Part shown: positions 25,872-36,910 of the stretch, piece after piece
Layout of the letters: each line of letters begins with the position of its first letter
Position numbering within the stretch: the stretch's first letter is position 1
From: Candidatus Contendibacter sp.
GTDB lineage: Bacteria > Pseudomonadota > Gammaproteobacteria > Competibacterales > Competibacteraceae
DNA length: 64,000 nt
Assembly (NCBI GenBank): GCA_029624675.1
Contig: JARSSP010000043.1
Span: forward strand, 20,303 to 84,302
Reading direction: 5' to 3'
Notes under the pieces: model-generated
Seen by the model: only the letters and a program-made list of their open reading frames with translations
Database searches by the model: none
Told to the model about the DNA's origin: nothing
Program-made: the position numbers and the translations under genes

Positions 25872-26657
25872 ATGACGACGCCCACCCCTAAACGAGAAAT
25901 CGACGCATTGCTTAGCCGCTTGATCGCGGTCGGTAATTCTGATTCCACTCCCAACAGCGACGAGTTAGAACGCCTCCAATGGCAGGCGCGGAAGCTGCTG
26001 CGCAGCGATCCCGCCAACGCCCACATGGCGCTGGGCATCATGGCCTCTTGGCGTCGGGACGAAGCCACCGCAGAGCAGGAGTTCCTGCGTTCACGAGATA
26101 CGGGCGGCTGGAGGCCGGACTGGGCACTGAACTTCGCAACCATGCTCCGCACGTTTAATCGCATGGAAGAAGCGTTGAGCCAAACCTTGACTGTGGTGCA
26201 ACAGGGGCCTGGGCCGTTCTATGCTCCGGCGTTGGAAGGGGCCATCGAATGGGCCTATGCGGTTGGGCGACTGCATCTAGCCATCGAGCTTCTAGAATCC
26301 TTGCGCAACCACACGACGGAACCGTTACCGGACAAAATTGCCCCTTTGGGAAACATTTTGCAGCCGCTTGTGGAGGCGGCCGACGCCTTGGGCTTGACCG
26401 ATGATCAAATGGCCGCAATGCAAGCGCCGGTCTGGGCGCTGCTTCGCGAGAAGCAGATAGCAGCGGGCGCTGTTGGGATTGAGGACGAGGTGTACAACGA
26501 CGGCAGTCTGTTTATAAGCCGGACGTTCGAGTTGTCGATACCGTTCGAGGAGATTCTCCAGTTGGAGGAAGCGTTGGTCAAAGCCCAGTTCGAGCAGGAA
26601 GAAACCTTGCCGATCTGGGATTTCAGCGTCAGCCTGCGAGAACGGGAGGCCGCTTGA
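25872..26657 (+). CDS. TPR-like protein paired with a HEPN protein
   Basis: A 261-residue cytosolic protein. Residues about 40-125 have TPR-like helical spacing (ARKLLRSDPANAHMALGIMA, then TAEQEFLRSRDTGGWRPDWA and ATMLRTFNRMEEALSQTL). The C-terminal part is acidic and contains IEDEVYNDGSLFISRTFEL. I recognise no named family. Its stop overlaps the TTG start of a HEPN-domain gene by 4 bases. In HEPN-based toxin-antitoxin systems the antitoxin is often the coupled partner, so an antitoxin or sensor role is plausible but unproven. Confidence 0.6.
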   Translation: MTTPTPKREIDALLSRLIAVGNSDSTPNSDELERLQWQARKLLRSDPANAHMALGIMASWRRDEATAEQEFLRSRDTGGWRPDWALNFATMLRTFNRMEEALSQTLTVVQQGPGPFYAPALEGAIEWAYAVGRLHLAIELLESLRNHTTEPLPDKIAPLGNILQPLVEAADALGLTDDQMAAMQAPVWALLREKQIAAGAVGIEDEVYNDGSLFISRTFELSIPFEEILQLEEALVKAQFEQEETLPIWDFSVSLREREAA

Positions 26658-27064
26658 GCATCACGCCGGAGTCTTTTCTGGCGGAAGCGCAGCTGGCTTC
26701 GAAACGCGCCGATGAAATGGGAATGCGCCTGACGATCAATCGGGCGTACTACGCCGCCTTCCATTGGGCGTTGACGGTCAGCCACTTCTGCCCCAATCCG
26801 TCGGCTGCCCAGGCCGAGGGAATGCACAGAGCCTTGATTCGACGGTTCCAATCCGTCCCGAAGCAAGGTTTTCGAGGCGCGAATATTGCGCGGGAAATCG
26901 GCGCGTGGTTGGACAAAGGCCGCAAGCTTCGCACCATCGCGGACTATGAACTGAACGCGACGATCCATAAAAATGATCCCACCACAGCACTGTTTTATGC
27001 TGAACACGTTCGGAAACAGGTCGCTCAGTTCGCCGCATTGCATAATCCGTCACCCACCACTTGA
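26654..27064 (+). CDS. HEPN-domain protein (putative RNase toxin)
   Basis: A 136-residue all-helical protein. The HEPN hallmark is present: INRAYYAAFHWAL has Arg-x6-His with the YYAAFH helix (about residues 30-42), and RTIADYELNATI is the second conserved block. Catalytic HEPN RNases use the Arg-x4-6-His pair to cut RNA. Start is a TTG inside the TTGA overlap with the upstream TPR-like gene, implying strict translational coupling and probably low expression relative to the partner. It could be a toxin, an abortive-infection effector, or a non-catalytic HEPN adaptor. Confidence 0.7.
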   Translation: MSITPESFLAEAQLASKRADEMGMRLTINRAYYAAFHWALTVSHFCPNPSAAQAEGMHRALIRRFQSVPKQGFRGANIAREIGAWLDKGRKLRTIADYELNATIHKNDPTTALFYAEHVRKQVAQFAALHNPSPTT

Positions 27065-27199
27065 CTCTCCCACCAACCAATATTATCCGCGGATCAGTCG
27101 CGCCACTGCCTGATACACGGCGTTGAAATCTACTGCGGGTAGAACAGGAAAGCAGGCTTCGCTATCAGCAAGCGGCATGATGAAAAAAGCAAGGCGCGC

Positions 27200-27541
27200 T
27201 TACGGCGCGGGTTCGATGGCGGTAATGACATAGGCACCCTTGTCGCCTTTCGTCATCGTGAACTTGATCTTGTCACCCGCCTTGACCGCGCCGGCCAGCG
27301 TTTTGTCCGCCAATTGGAAATCCATGGTCATCCGTGGCCAGTTCAGCGCTGGGATCGGGTCGTGATCGATCACCAGCTTGCCCTTGGCCGCGTCCACGCC
27401 CTTCACCGTCCCGGTGGCGGGGATGGTCGCGACGGTGGTCGCCGACGCCGCGCCGTGACCGGCGTGGGGATCGGCCGCTAGGGTTGGACCGTCGCTCAGC
27501 AGGGCGATCAACGCGGCGGCAATAAGGAGCGGTTGTTTCAT
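27200..27541 (-). CDS. CusF-like periplasmic copper-binding protein
   Basis: A 113-residue secreted protein. The signal peptide MKQPLLIAAALIALLSDGPTLA is followed by a short His-rich stretch (DPHAGHG). The mature OB-fold domain matches CusF: GTVKGVDAAKGKLVIDHDPI, then LNWPRMTMDFQ with the Trp-Met-Met copper/silver site, and FTMTKGDKGAYVITAI. Proteins of this type hand Cu(I)/Ag(I) to efflux pumps in the periplasm. No Cus-type pump is encoded nearby. An earlier ATG (27589) would place a non-signal leader in front, so the chosen start is preferred. Confidence 0.88.
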   Translation of the reverse strand: MKQPLLIAAALIALLSDGPTLAADPHAGHGAASATTVATIPATGTVKGVDAAKGKLVIDHDPIPALNWPRMTMDFQLADKTLAGAVKAGDKIKFTMTKGDKGAYVITAIEPAP

Positions 27542-27639
27542 GGCGTTTTCCTTGGAAGGTCGGTTCAGTGGAATTATCGAGATAACCAATTGAATTATTG
27601 AAGCTATATTAAGAGAAAATCAAACCGAGACGGAAATTC

Positions 27640-30600
27640 ATGAAAGGAACTCGCGTAAAAGCGATTTTATCCGCGATGGCTGGTTTCCTCGTGGTTCTCC
27701 TGGCCATCTGGGCGGTGAATTATTGGCTGATCCAGCCCGCCTTCGATGAATTGGAACGCTCGCAGACGATGGAAGACAGCATGCGGGCGGGCGCGGCGAT
27801 CCAAGGCGAATTGCGGCAGTTGGACAACGCGCTCGGCAACTGGGCCGAATGGGATGACGCCTACGCGTTCGCCGAGAACCGCGATCCTCGTTTCATCCAG
27901 TCCAATCTTGGCGACTGGCGCGTGCTGGAAAAAAGTTCGCACCTGAACCTTTGCGTCATCCTGGCCCGTGACGGCCAGGTGCTTTACAACGGTGGCTACG
28001 ATACCGACCTGGGCGGAGACGTGAGCCTGGCGGCATTTTCTGGCGAGCGTCCGGCCATCCTGGCCACACTCCGGCCGGTGCTGGAACGGGAGCAGGCGCT
28101 CGAAGGAATTTTGTCCACCGAGCATGGCCCGTTGTTGCTGGTCGCGCGCCCCATCTTGACCACGCGGGGCGCCGGGCCAGCGCGCGGCGCGTTGGTGTTC
28201 GGCCGATTCCTGGACGCGCCATTGTTGCGCGCTCTAATCGAGCAGACCCAGGTTAAGTTCGAACTGTTTACCGAAGACGATCCCCGATTGGCCTTGGAGG
28301 AACGGAATTACCTGCGCACCCTGCAACCGGGTGTGGCGGCCTTGCGGCCAGGACCGCACGGTGCACCGTTCATGTACGAAATGCTGGCCGGTCTGGCGGA
28401 TCAACCCGCCGTGCTGATCCGCACTCCCATCCGGCAGGCGATCTCCGCGACGGCGCGAAGCACGGGCCATGCCCTGATCGGGGTTCTCGGTCTGATCACC
28501 CTGACCCTGCTGCTCGGCGGGGCTTATCTCTTCAACCGATCCGGCGCCAGCGAGACCGGACCCGCCAACGTGGCGGCCTGGGGAACCGCGGCCTTGACCG
28601 CCCTGATCGGCCTGGCCCTGACCGGCGGCCTTTTTCTGGATCTGCGCCAACGGAATCAGGAGGGACTGGAGCGTCGGTTTCAACTGATCGCGATGCAGCG
28701 CGCCGACCTTGTCGTCGAAAAATTCAGGGACAACCTGCGCGATCTCGACGCCGTCAAACGCTTCTTCGACAGTTCGGAGAAAGTGACCCGGCAAGAATTC
28801 CACCAGTTCGTGACCCCGATTCTCGACTATTACCGTGGTTTCCAGGCCATCGAATGGCTGCCGCGCGTGACCTGGGAGCAGCGGAGCGAGTTTGAGGCCG
28901 CCGCGCGGGGGGATGGACTGGCGGACTTTCAGTTCACCGAGCTGGGTGGCGGTGGAGCGATGGTCCCGGCTGCCCAGCGTGACGAGTATTTCCCCGTTTA
29001 TTATCTGGAACCCTACGCCGGTAACGAGAGAGCGCTGGGATATACCCCCGCCCCGCCCCACCCAGCGCGTGGCGCGGTGTTGACGCAGGCCCGGGACAGC
29101 GGCCGACTCACGCTCAGCGAGCGGTATACTTTGGTACAGGGACCGGCCCAGCATTTTTCGGTGCTGGCATTCGCGCCGGTCTACGCGGGAATAACAACCC
29201 ACGATGTTGAGGAGCGCCGGCGACGGTTGAAAGGCTTCGTGCTGGGGGTGATCCGGGCCGGCGCGGTGGTGGAAACCGCGTTGCGGAACACCGAGCCGCA
29301 AGGGTTGATTCTGCACCTGATCGATTTGTCGGCGGAAGGCGAGCGCCAGTCGCTTTACGAGTGGACCCCACGCCTGGGTTCGCCACGGCCGGTCGATCAA
29401 ATAGCGCTGCGGTATCGCCAGGATTTTCCGCTGGCCGACCGGACGTGGCGGATCGAAATCCAACCAAACGCGGTGTTCGTCGCCAACCATGCCGAGCGGA
29501 CTCATCAATGGGTTCCGGCCATCAGTGGGCTGCTGACCGCGCTGGCGACCCTGTACCTGTTCACCGTGGTCTCTCAACGACGACGGGCGGAGGTGCAAGT
29601 AGCGATGCGAACCGCCGAGCTGCGCGCCAGTCAGGAATACACCCGCGCTGTACTGGACGCCCTCACCGACGCCGTGTTCGTGGAAGATGCCGGCACGGGG
29701 CGGATCATCGACGTCAACCGCCGCATGAGCGAGCTGTACGGCCATACCCACGCCGAGGCGCTCACGCTCAAGGTGGACCAACTCAGCCTGGGAACGCCGC
29801 CCTATGCCCGGGAAGACGCGCTAGCGTGGCTGCGCAAGACCCGGCAGGAAGGTCCGCAAACCTTCGAATGGATCGCCAAGACCCGCGCCGGCGCCCTGTT
29901 TTGGGCCGAAGTCAGCATCCGCTTCGCCGTCATCGGCGGCTGGGAACGGTTCATCGTCAGCGTGCGCGACATCGCCGAACGCAAGACGGCTGAGCAGGCG
30001 TTGCGGGAAAGCGAGGAACGGTTCCGCGTCCTGCATGAAGCGTCCTTTGGCGGCATCGGCATTCACGACCAGGGCGTGATCCTGGAGTGCAACCAAGGCT
30101 TGGTCAACATGACCGGATTCCCGGTCGACGAACTGGTCGGCATGAACGGACTGCTGCTGATCGCGCCGCAATGGCGGGAGTTGGTGACGCGAAACATCCG
30201 CGACGGCTACGCCAACGCCTACGAGGTGGAAGGTTTGCGCCGGGATGGCGCGGTCTATCCGCTGGAAATTCAGGGCAAGAGCATTCCCTATCGAGGTCGG
30301 ATGGTTCGGGTGGCGGAATTCCGGGACATCACCGAGCGCCGGCGCGCGGAGGAGCGCCAGCGGCTGGCGGCGGCCGTATTCGACGCGGCGCGCGAAGCCA
30401 TCGTGGTGACCGACATTGATGGGAACATCGTCGCCGTCAACCCGGCCTTCATCGCCATGACTGGCTATGCCGAGGCCGAGGTGAAAGGCCAGCCGTTGCG
30501 GCTCCTGCAATCCGACCGCCAATCGGAAACCTATTACCGCGCGATCCGGCAAACCGTGACGCGGGACGGCGTCTGGCAGGGTGAATTTTGGAGCCGGCGC

Positions 30601-32025
30601 AAGGACGGCGGTCTGTTCCTGGCGCTGGCCACCTTCGGCGAGGTGCGGGACGCGGCGGACCAGGTCTCTCATCATGTGATCGTCGCCACCGACATCACTC
30701 GTCAGAAGGAAACCGAGCAACGCATCGAGCATCTGGCCTACTACGACGCCCTGACCGATTTGCCCAACCGAGCATTGCTGACCCAGCGGGCGGATCTGGC
30801 GCTGGCTCTGGCGGGCCGTCGGCGCGAGGAAGTCGCGGTGCTGTTCCTCGACCTGGATCGGTTCAAGGAGGTCAACGATTCGCTCGGTCATGCCGAGGGC
30901 GATACCCTGCTGGTGCAGGCCGCGGCGCGGCTGCGGGGACTGGTGCGGGAGACCGATACGATCTGCCGGCTGGGGGGCGACGAATTTGTGTTGCTGTTGC
31001 CGGACACCGGCCAGTCCGGCGCCGCGCGGCTGGCGAGCAAGCTGGTGGCCGCGTTTGGTCAGCCGTTCGTCGTCGCCGGTCACAGCCTGCGTGTAACCGT
31101 CTCGGCCGGGGTTGCCCTTTATCCTCACGACGGCGCGACCTTCGGCGAGTTGTTGAAGAACGCCGACACCGCCCTGTACCGGGCCAAGCACGAGGGCCGC
31201 AACACCTGGGTGTTCTATGCCCGGGAGATGAACGTCGCCACCTTCGAGCGCCTGGTGCTGGAATCGCAACTGCGCAAGGCCATCGACACCGGCCAACTGC
31301 GCGCCTATTTTCAACCCAAGGTGCGGCTGAGCGACGGGGGGCTGGCCGGTGCCGAGGCGCTGGTGCGCTGGTTGCACCCCGATCATGGGCTGATTCCACC
31401 GGGGCGTTTCATCCCAGTGGCCGAAGCCAGCGATCTCATCGTCGATCTGGGCGACTGGATGCTGGCGGAGGTGTGCCGGCAACTCGCGGTCTGGCGGGGC
31501 GCGGGTCTGCCGCCGCTAACCGTGGCGATCAATCTAGCGGCCCGTCATTTCCGCGATCCGAACTTCATCGAGCGCCTCGAACGGTTGCTGGCGGCCCATG
31601 GTCTCCCCGCCCAGGCGCTGGAACTGGAACTGACCGAGTCCAGCTTGCTCGAAACCGGCGCGCGGACGGCGGAAACGTTCCTGGCGCTGCGCCGCCTGGG
31701 TCTGGGCCTGGCCATCGACGATTTCGGCGCCGGCTATTCCAACCTGGGTTATCTTAAACGATTGCCGCTCACCGCGTTGAAGATCGACCAAAGCTTCGTG
31801 CGCGACCTCGTCACCGACCCCGACGACCGCATCCTCGCCGCCACCATCGTCGCCCTGGGTCACGGCCTGGGATTGAAGGTCGTGGCGGAGGGCGTGGAGA
31901 CCGAGGAGCAACGGCGCATCCTGCTCGACCAGGGCTGCGATTGGGCGCAGGGCTATCTGTTCGCCCCACCGATGCCAGCCGAGTCGTTCGCCGACTGGCT
32001 GGCGCTCGCTCCGAAGATCGCCTAG
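27640..32025 (+). CDS. CHASE4-CHASE1-PAS-GGDEF-EAL cyclic-di-GMP enzyme
   Basis: A 1461-residue inner-membrane signalling protein. An N-terminal TM (about 8-30) precedes a CHASE4-like periplasmic domain (LDNALGNWAEWDDAYAF). A TM near 280-300 and another near 310-330 flank a loop, then a CHASE1-like domain (GFQAIEWLPRVTWEQRSEFE; YTLVQGPAQHFSVLAFAPVY). A TM near 630 leads to three PAS domains (about 665-790, 795-905, 910-1030). These are followed by GGDEF (RLGGDEFVLLLP near 1112) and EAL (GAEALVRWLHPDHGLIPPGR near 1237; DDFGAGYSNLGYLKRLP; KIDQSFV). Both catalytic signatures are intact, so the protein may both make and degrade c-di-GMP. Two extracellular sensor domains in one chain are unusual. 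Confidence 0.92.
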   Translation: MKGTRVKAILSAMAGFLVVLLAIWAVNYWLIQPAFDELERSQTMEDSMRAGAAIQGELRQLDNALGNWAEWDDAYAFAENRDPRFIQSNLGDWRVLEKSSHLNLCVILARDGQVLYNGGYDTDLGGDVSLAAFSGERPAILATLRPVLEREQALEGILSTEHGPLLLVARPILTTRGAGPARGALVFGRFLDAPLLRALIEQTQVKFELFTEDDPRLALEERNYLRTLQPGVAALRPGPHGAPFMYEMLAGLADQPAVLIRTPIRQAISATARSTGHALIGVLGLITLTLLLGGAYLFNRSGASETGPANVAAWGTAALTALIGLALTGGLFLDLRQRNQEGLERRFQLIAMQRADLVVEKFRDNLRDLDAVKRFFDSSEKVTRQEFHQFVTPILDYYRGFQAIEWLPRVTWEQRSEFEAAARGDGLADFQFTELGGGGAMVPAAQRDEYFPVYYLEPYAGNERALGYTPAPPHPARGAVLTQARDSGRLTLSERYTLVQGPAQHFSVLAFAPVYAGITTHDVEERRRRLKGFVLGVIRAGAVVETALRNTEPQGLILHLIDLSAEGERQSLYEWTPRLGSPRPVDQIALRYRQDFPLADRTWRIEIQPNAVFVANHAERTHQWVPAISGLLTALATLYLFTVVSQRRRAEVQVAMRTAELRASQEYTRAVLDALTDAVFVEDAGTGRIIDVNRRMSELYGHTHAEALTLKVDQLSLGTPPYAREDALAWLRKTRQEGPQTFEWIAKTRAGALFWAEVSIRFAVIGGWERFIVSVRDIAERKTAEQALRESEERFRVLHEASFGGIGIHDQGVILECNQGLVNMTGFPVDELVGMNGLLLIAPQWRELVTRNIRDGYANAYEVEGLRRDGAVYPLEIQGKSIPYRGRMVRVAEFRDITERRRAEERQRLAAAVFDAAREAIVVTDIDGNIVAVNPAFIAMTGYAEAEVKGQPLRLLQSDRQSETYYRAIRQTVTRDGVWQGEFWSRRKDGGLFLALATFGEVRDAADQVSHHVIVATDITRQKETEQRIEHLAYYDALTDLPNRALLTQRADLALALAGRRREEVAVLFLDLDRFKEVNDSLGHAEGDTLLVQAAARLRGLVRETDTICRLGGDEFVLLLPDTGQSGAARLASKLVAAFGQPFVVAGHSLRVTVSAGVALYPHDGATFGELLKNADTALYRAKHEGRNTWVFYAREMNVATFERLVLESQLRKAIDTGQLRAYFQPKVRLSDGGLAGAEALVRWLHPDHGLIPPGRFIPVAEASDLIVDLGDWMLAEVCRQLAVWRGAGLPPLTVAINLAARHFRDPNFIERLERLLAAHGLPAQALELELTESSLLETGARTAETFLALRRLGLGLAIDDFGAGYSNLGYLKRLPLTALKIDQSFVRDLVTDPDDRILAATIVALGHGLGLKVVAEGVETEEQRRILLDQGCDWAQGYLFAPPMPAESFADWLALAPKIA

Positions 32026-32050
32026 CAATTCCCTCCTCGTAATCATTCAG

Positions 32051-32095
32051 TCCCCTTTCTCCCGTCAATGGGGGAGGGGGTTGGAGTGAAGGGGG
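32051..32095 (+). repeat. Diverged copy of the GC-rich dispersed repeat
   Basis: CCCCTTTCTCCC and GGGGGAGGGGG form an imperfect hairpin here, followed by TTGGAGTGAAGGGGG. It is a diverged relative of the 39-base repeats at 18812 and 45543 and lies between the convergent c-di-GMP enzyme and surface-protein genes. It may help to end transcription, but has no clean T-run. Confidence 0.5.
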
Positions 32096-32176
32096 CGTGA
32101 GTGGGCTGCCGGTCGCCCAACGGATTTCGCGTCGTTCCATCGTTGAACGCTTTCGTTGGGCCTACACTAGCAACGA

Positions 32177-34741
32177 CTAGCGTTTTTCACGCGCCTCACC
32201 GGCGCGGAGCCCCAGGATCGCGGCCAGCAGCAAGCCTAGTATCGATAGTCCCCAGACGTTCAGCGCCGGGATGGCCAAAGACATGGTAACAGCGAGGGTG
32301 TCGGTGTCGGTGGCGATATTGTCGAGGGGGGTTTCGTCGGTCATGCCGCTGGGCGGGTTGGCGACGACCATGACGGTCAGGTCGCCGGAAGCGCTCGCGG
32401 CCACCTGGGCGGTGACCCGGTAGGTCACGCTGGCCAATTGCGGCAGATCCAACGAGTCGGTAAAGGTGGCGGGGTTACCGACGCTGTCCGTGCAGTTGTA
32501 GGTGGGCGGCGTACCGCCCGCGCAGGTCCAGGTCCAGGAAACGATTTGCGCCGGCCGCGCGGCGGTGACCACCATGCCGTTGGCGTCGATGGGGCCACGA
32601 TTGGCGACGATGACGTCATAATTCAGCGTGGCGCCCAGGGTATAGCTGCCCTGGCCGTCCGTGACGCTGGCGGTCAGGTCGAGTTGCGGCAAGTTATTGA
32701 CCCCGAAATCAAGACGGTTCTCGACGGTCGCGCCCTGCGCGTCGTTGGTCGATTGCTGGCTGGCCGCGATCAACGTGATGGCGAAACTCTGGACATATCC
32801 GCCCAGGCCGAGGAGCCCGTTCGCCTCGGAGCCGTTGTCGTCCGAATCGGTTCGGTTGATATTCGGGTCTGGCGCGGGTTCGTAGGCCAGCGCGGGCAGT
32901 GGGCCGGTGCTGGAGCGGAAGTTGCGCAGGGTACCGCCGGGGTTGAAGTTGATCGCCGGCAGCCGGACGATGTAATTGCCGGCGGGCAGGCCGCTAAAGG
33001 TGTAGAGGCCGCCGCCGCTGGTCGACATGCCGCCCGGAGCATCGTCAGTTGTGCCGAGAACGCCGTCAGGCCCGACGTTGATTTCCGTTGAGCCGTCCCC
33101 TGACCAGAGTTCGACGGTGACACCGTCAATGCCGACTTCAGCGCCATCGAGCAGGCCGCTGTTATCCAGGTCGTTCCAGACCCGGTTGCCGAGGGTCATG
33201 GTGTAGAAGCCAAAGTCAACGGTCATGTTGGCCTGGGTGTCGGGCTGGCCCTGCTGGTTGCCGGGCAAGGTGGCGTCCAGGTCGGTTTCGCCGGACGGTT
33301 CGGCGGTAAGCGCCGGACCGAGCGTGGCGGTTGAGGAAATCACCGCGCCGTTGAGCGCACCGCTGGTTTGCAGCGTGCCGTTGTCGTCGGAGTCGGTGTC
33401 GCTGTTGGCCAAGGCGGCGGTCATTTCGCTGATCGCGCCGTTCGCCGCGCGGGTGGTGGCTGAAGACCAATAGCCCGCGAGCGTGTTCCCCGCGGTGAAT
33501 TCGACAGACGGTATAGCGACGACGTAATCGCCAGATTGAAGACCGTTGAACAGGTAGTAGCCGCCGTTGGCTGTGGTCTGTGTGGCAAGGACGGTGGTCA
33601 GATCAGAGGCGGCGTACAGGTTGACGGTGACGCCATCGATACCGACTTCCGCGCCGTTGATCGTGCCGCTGTTGTCGGTGTCAAACCAGACGCGATTGCC
33701 CAGCGAGAAGACCGGGGTGAAGCCAAAGTCCATGGTTGGATTGGTCGTGGAACCCGTGTTGTTATCCACCGTATTGGAGGTCTGGGCAGCGCCAGGGGTG
33801 ATCGTGACCTTATTCGAGACGATCGTACCGCTGCCGGTGCTGACGCCGTTGTCGTTATCGTCGGTGTTGGTGGTTGGGTTGGTCGTGTCGGCAGGCGCAA
33901 ACGTATCGACGCTGCTAAAAGTTCCAACCGGCGATGTCACGCGCACGGTGTAATCGCCCTGGGCCAGGCCGGAGAAGCTATACAGGCCGCCGCCCGCAGT
34001 AGTGGTGGTGGCAAGCTGCGTCGTGCCGTCGGCAGACCAAAGTTCGACGTTGACACCGTTGATGCCGGTTTCGCTGCCGTTGAAGGCACCGTTCTTATCG
34101 GTGTCGCTCCAGACCAGGTTGCCGAGGCTCATGGTGTAGAAGCCAAAGTCGACGGTCATGTTGGCGCGTTCATCGGGCTGGCCTTGCTGGTTGCCGGGCA
34201 AGGTGGCGTCCAGATCGGTTTCGCCGGTGGGTTCAGTAGCGCCGGTAGGTCCAAGCGTGACGATGGAAGAAATCACCGCGCCGTTGAGCGTACCGGCGGT
34301 TTGGAGCGTGCCGTTGTCGTCGGAGTCGATGTCGCTGTTGGCGAGGGCAGCCGTCGTTTCGCTGACAATGCCCGCGGGACTGATGGTTGTGCCCGAAGAG
34401 CGATAGCCGTTCAGTGCGCCGGTAAAGTTGCTGGCCGCCACCGAGACGACATAATCGCCGGCGCCCAGGCCATCGAACAAGTAGTAGCCGCCGTTGGCCG
34501 TGGTGTCGGTCGCCAAAATTGTGGTTAGATCGCTGGCGGCATACAGGTTGACGGTGACGCCATCGATACCGACTTCCGCGCCGTTGATCGTGCTGCTGTT
34601 GTCGGTGTCGAACCAGACGCGGTTGCCGATGGCGTAGGAAGGAACCTGCCCCGCGGCGGGCAAGGCGCAGGCGAGCGCGAACAAGAAGGCGAGGGGGGCA
34701 AAGAAGCGTGGAAGAAGTCTCTGGGTTGCTTTCACGTTCAT
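32177..34741 (-). CDS. SdrD_B-repeat surface protein with IPTL-CTERM-like tail
   Basis: An 854-residue secreted protein. The signal peptide (LAFLFALACALPAAGQ) leads into four SdrD_B-type prealbumin-like domains. Each begins (S/T)LGNxVWxDxDxxG or AIGNRVWFDTDNSS, and continues with GIDGVTVNLY and GGYYLF or GGGLYxFSGL. Domains 1 and 3 are nearly identical (GAEVGIDGVTVNLYAASDLT in both), showing recent duplication. A DUF11-like domain follows (LDLTASVTDGQGSYTLGATL; YDVIVANRGP). The C-terminus IPALNVWGLSILGLLLAAI plus a basic end is an IPTL-CTERM-type sorting signal (usual form IPTLSEWG). Such proteins are processed at the C-terminus by an exosortase-like enzyme, which is not encoded here. Likely role: cell surface or extracellular matrix. 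Confidence 0.88.
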   Translation of the reverse strand: MNVKATQRLLPRFFAPLAFLFALACALPAAGQVPSYAIGNRVWFDTDNSSTINGAEVGIDGVTVNLYAASDLTTILATDTTANGGYYLFDGLGAGDYVVSVAASNFTGALNGYRSSGTTISPAGIVSETTAALANSDIDSDDNGTLQTAGTLNGAVISSIVTLGPTGATEPTGETDLDATLPGNQQGQPDERANMTVDFGFYTMSLGNLVWSDTDKNGAFNGSETGINGVNVELWSADGTTQLATTTTAGGGLYSFSGLAQGDYTVRVTSPVGTFSSVDTFAPADTTNPTTNTDDNDNGVSTGSGTIVSNKVTITPGAAQTSNTVDNNTGSTTNPTMDFGFTPVFSLGNRVWFDTDNSGTINGAEVGIDGVTVNLYAASDLTTVLATQTTANGGYYLFNGLQSGDYVVAIPSVEFTAGNTLAGYWSSATTRAANGAISEMTAALANSDTDSDDNGTLQTSGALNGAVISSTATLGPALTAEPSGETDLDATLPGNQQGQPDTQANMTVDFGFYTMTLGNRVWNDLDNSGLLDGAEVGIDGVTVELWSGDGSTEINVGPDGVLGTTDDAPGGMSTSGGGLYTFSGLPAGNYIVRLPAINFNPGGTLRNFRSSTGPLPALAYEPAPDPNINRTDSDDNGSEANGLLGLGGYVQSFAITLIAASQQSTNDAQGATVENRLDFGVNNLPQLDLTASVTDGQGSYTLGATLNYDVIVANRGPIDANGMVVTAARPAQIVSWTWTCAGGTPPTYNCTDSVGNPATFTDSLDLPQLASVTYRVTAQVAASASGDLTVMVVANPPSGMTDETPLDNIATDTDTLAVTMSLAIPALNVWGLSILGLLLAAILGLRAGEAREKR

Positions 34742-34819
34742 GGATTTTCAGCTCATCGGTGGCTGTTTGGAGTTGCGGTCGGGGTGGTGGGGGTTCGGAA
34801 TGCCCCGCGAAACCGTTTC

Positions 34820-36820
<2,001 letters not shown>

Positions 36821-36910
36821 CGCGCTCTCCGTGGGGTGATTGGGATGATTGGGCGCTGGCCAAGGCCGGCGTGGCTTGCGCGGCTGGTGGGTGTGCCATC
36901 GCCGGTGAGA

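Noticed and set aside
28234..31482. Long open frames antisense to the c-di-GMP enzyme
   Set aside because: They are side effects of GC-rich codon use; the sense strand carries recognisable PAS, GGDEF and EAL domains and the antisense translations contain no domain.
33536..34528. A 330-codon plus-strand frame opposite the surface protein
   Set aside because: The minus-strand frame has a signal peptide, SdrD_B repeats and an IPTL-CTERM-like tail; the plus frame is a repeat-driven shadow.
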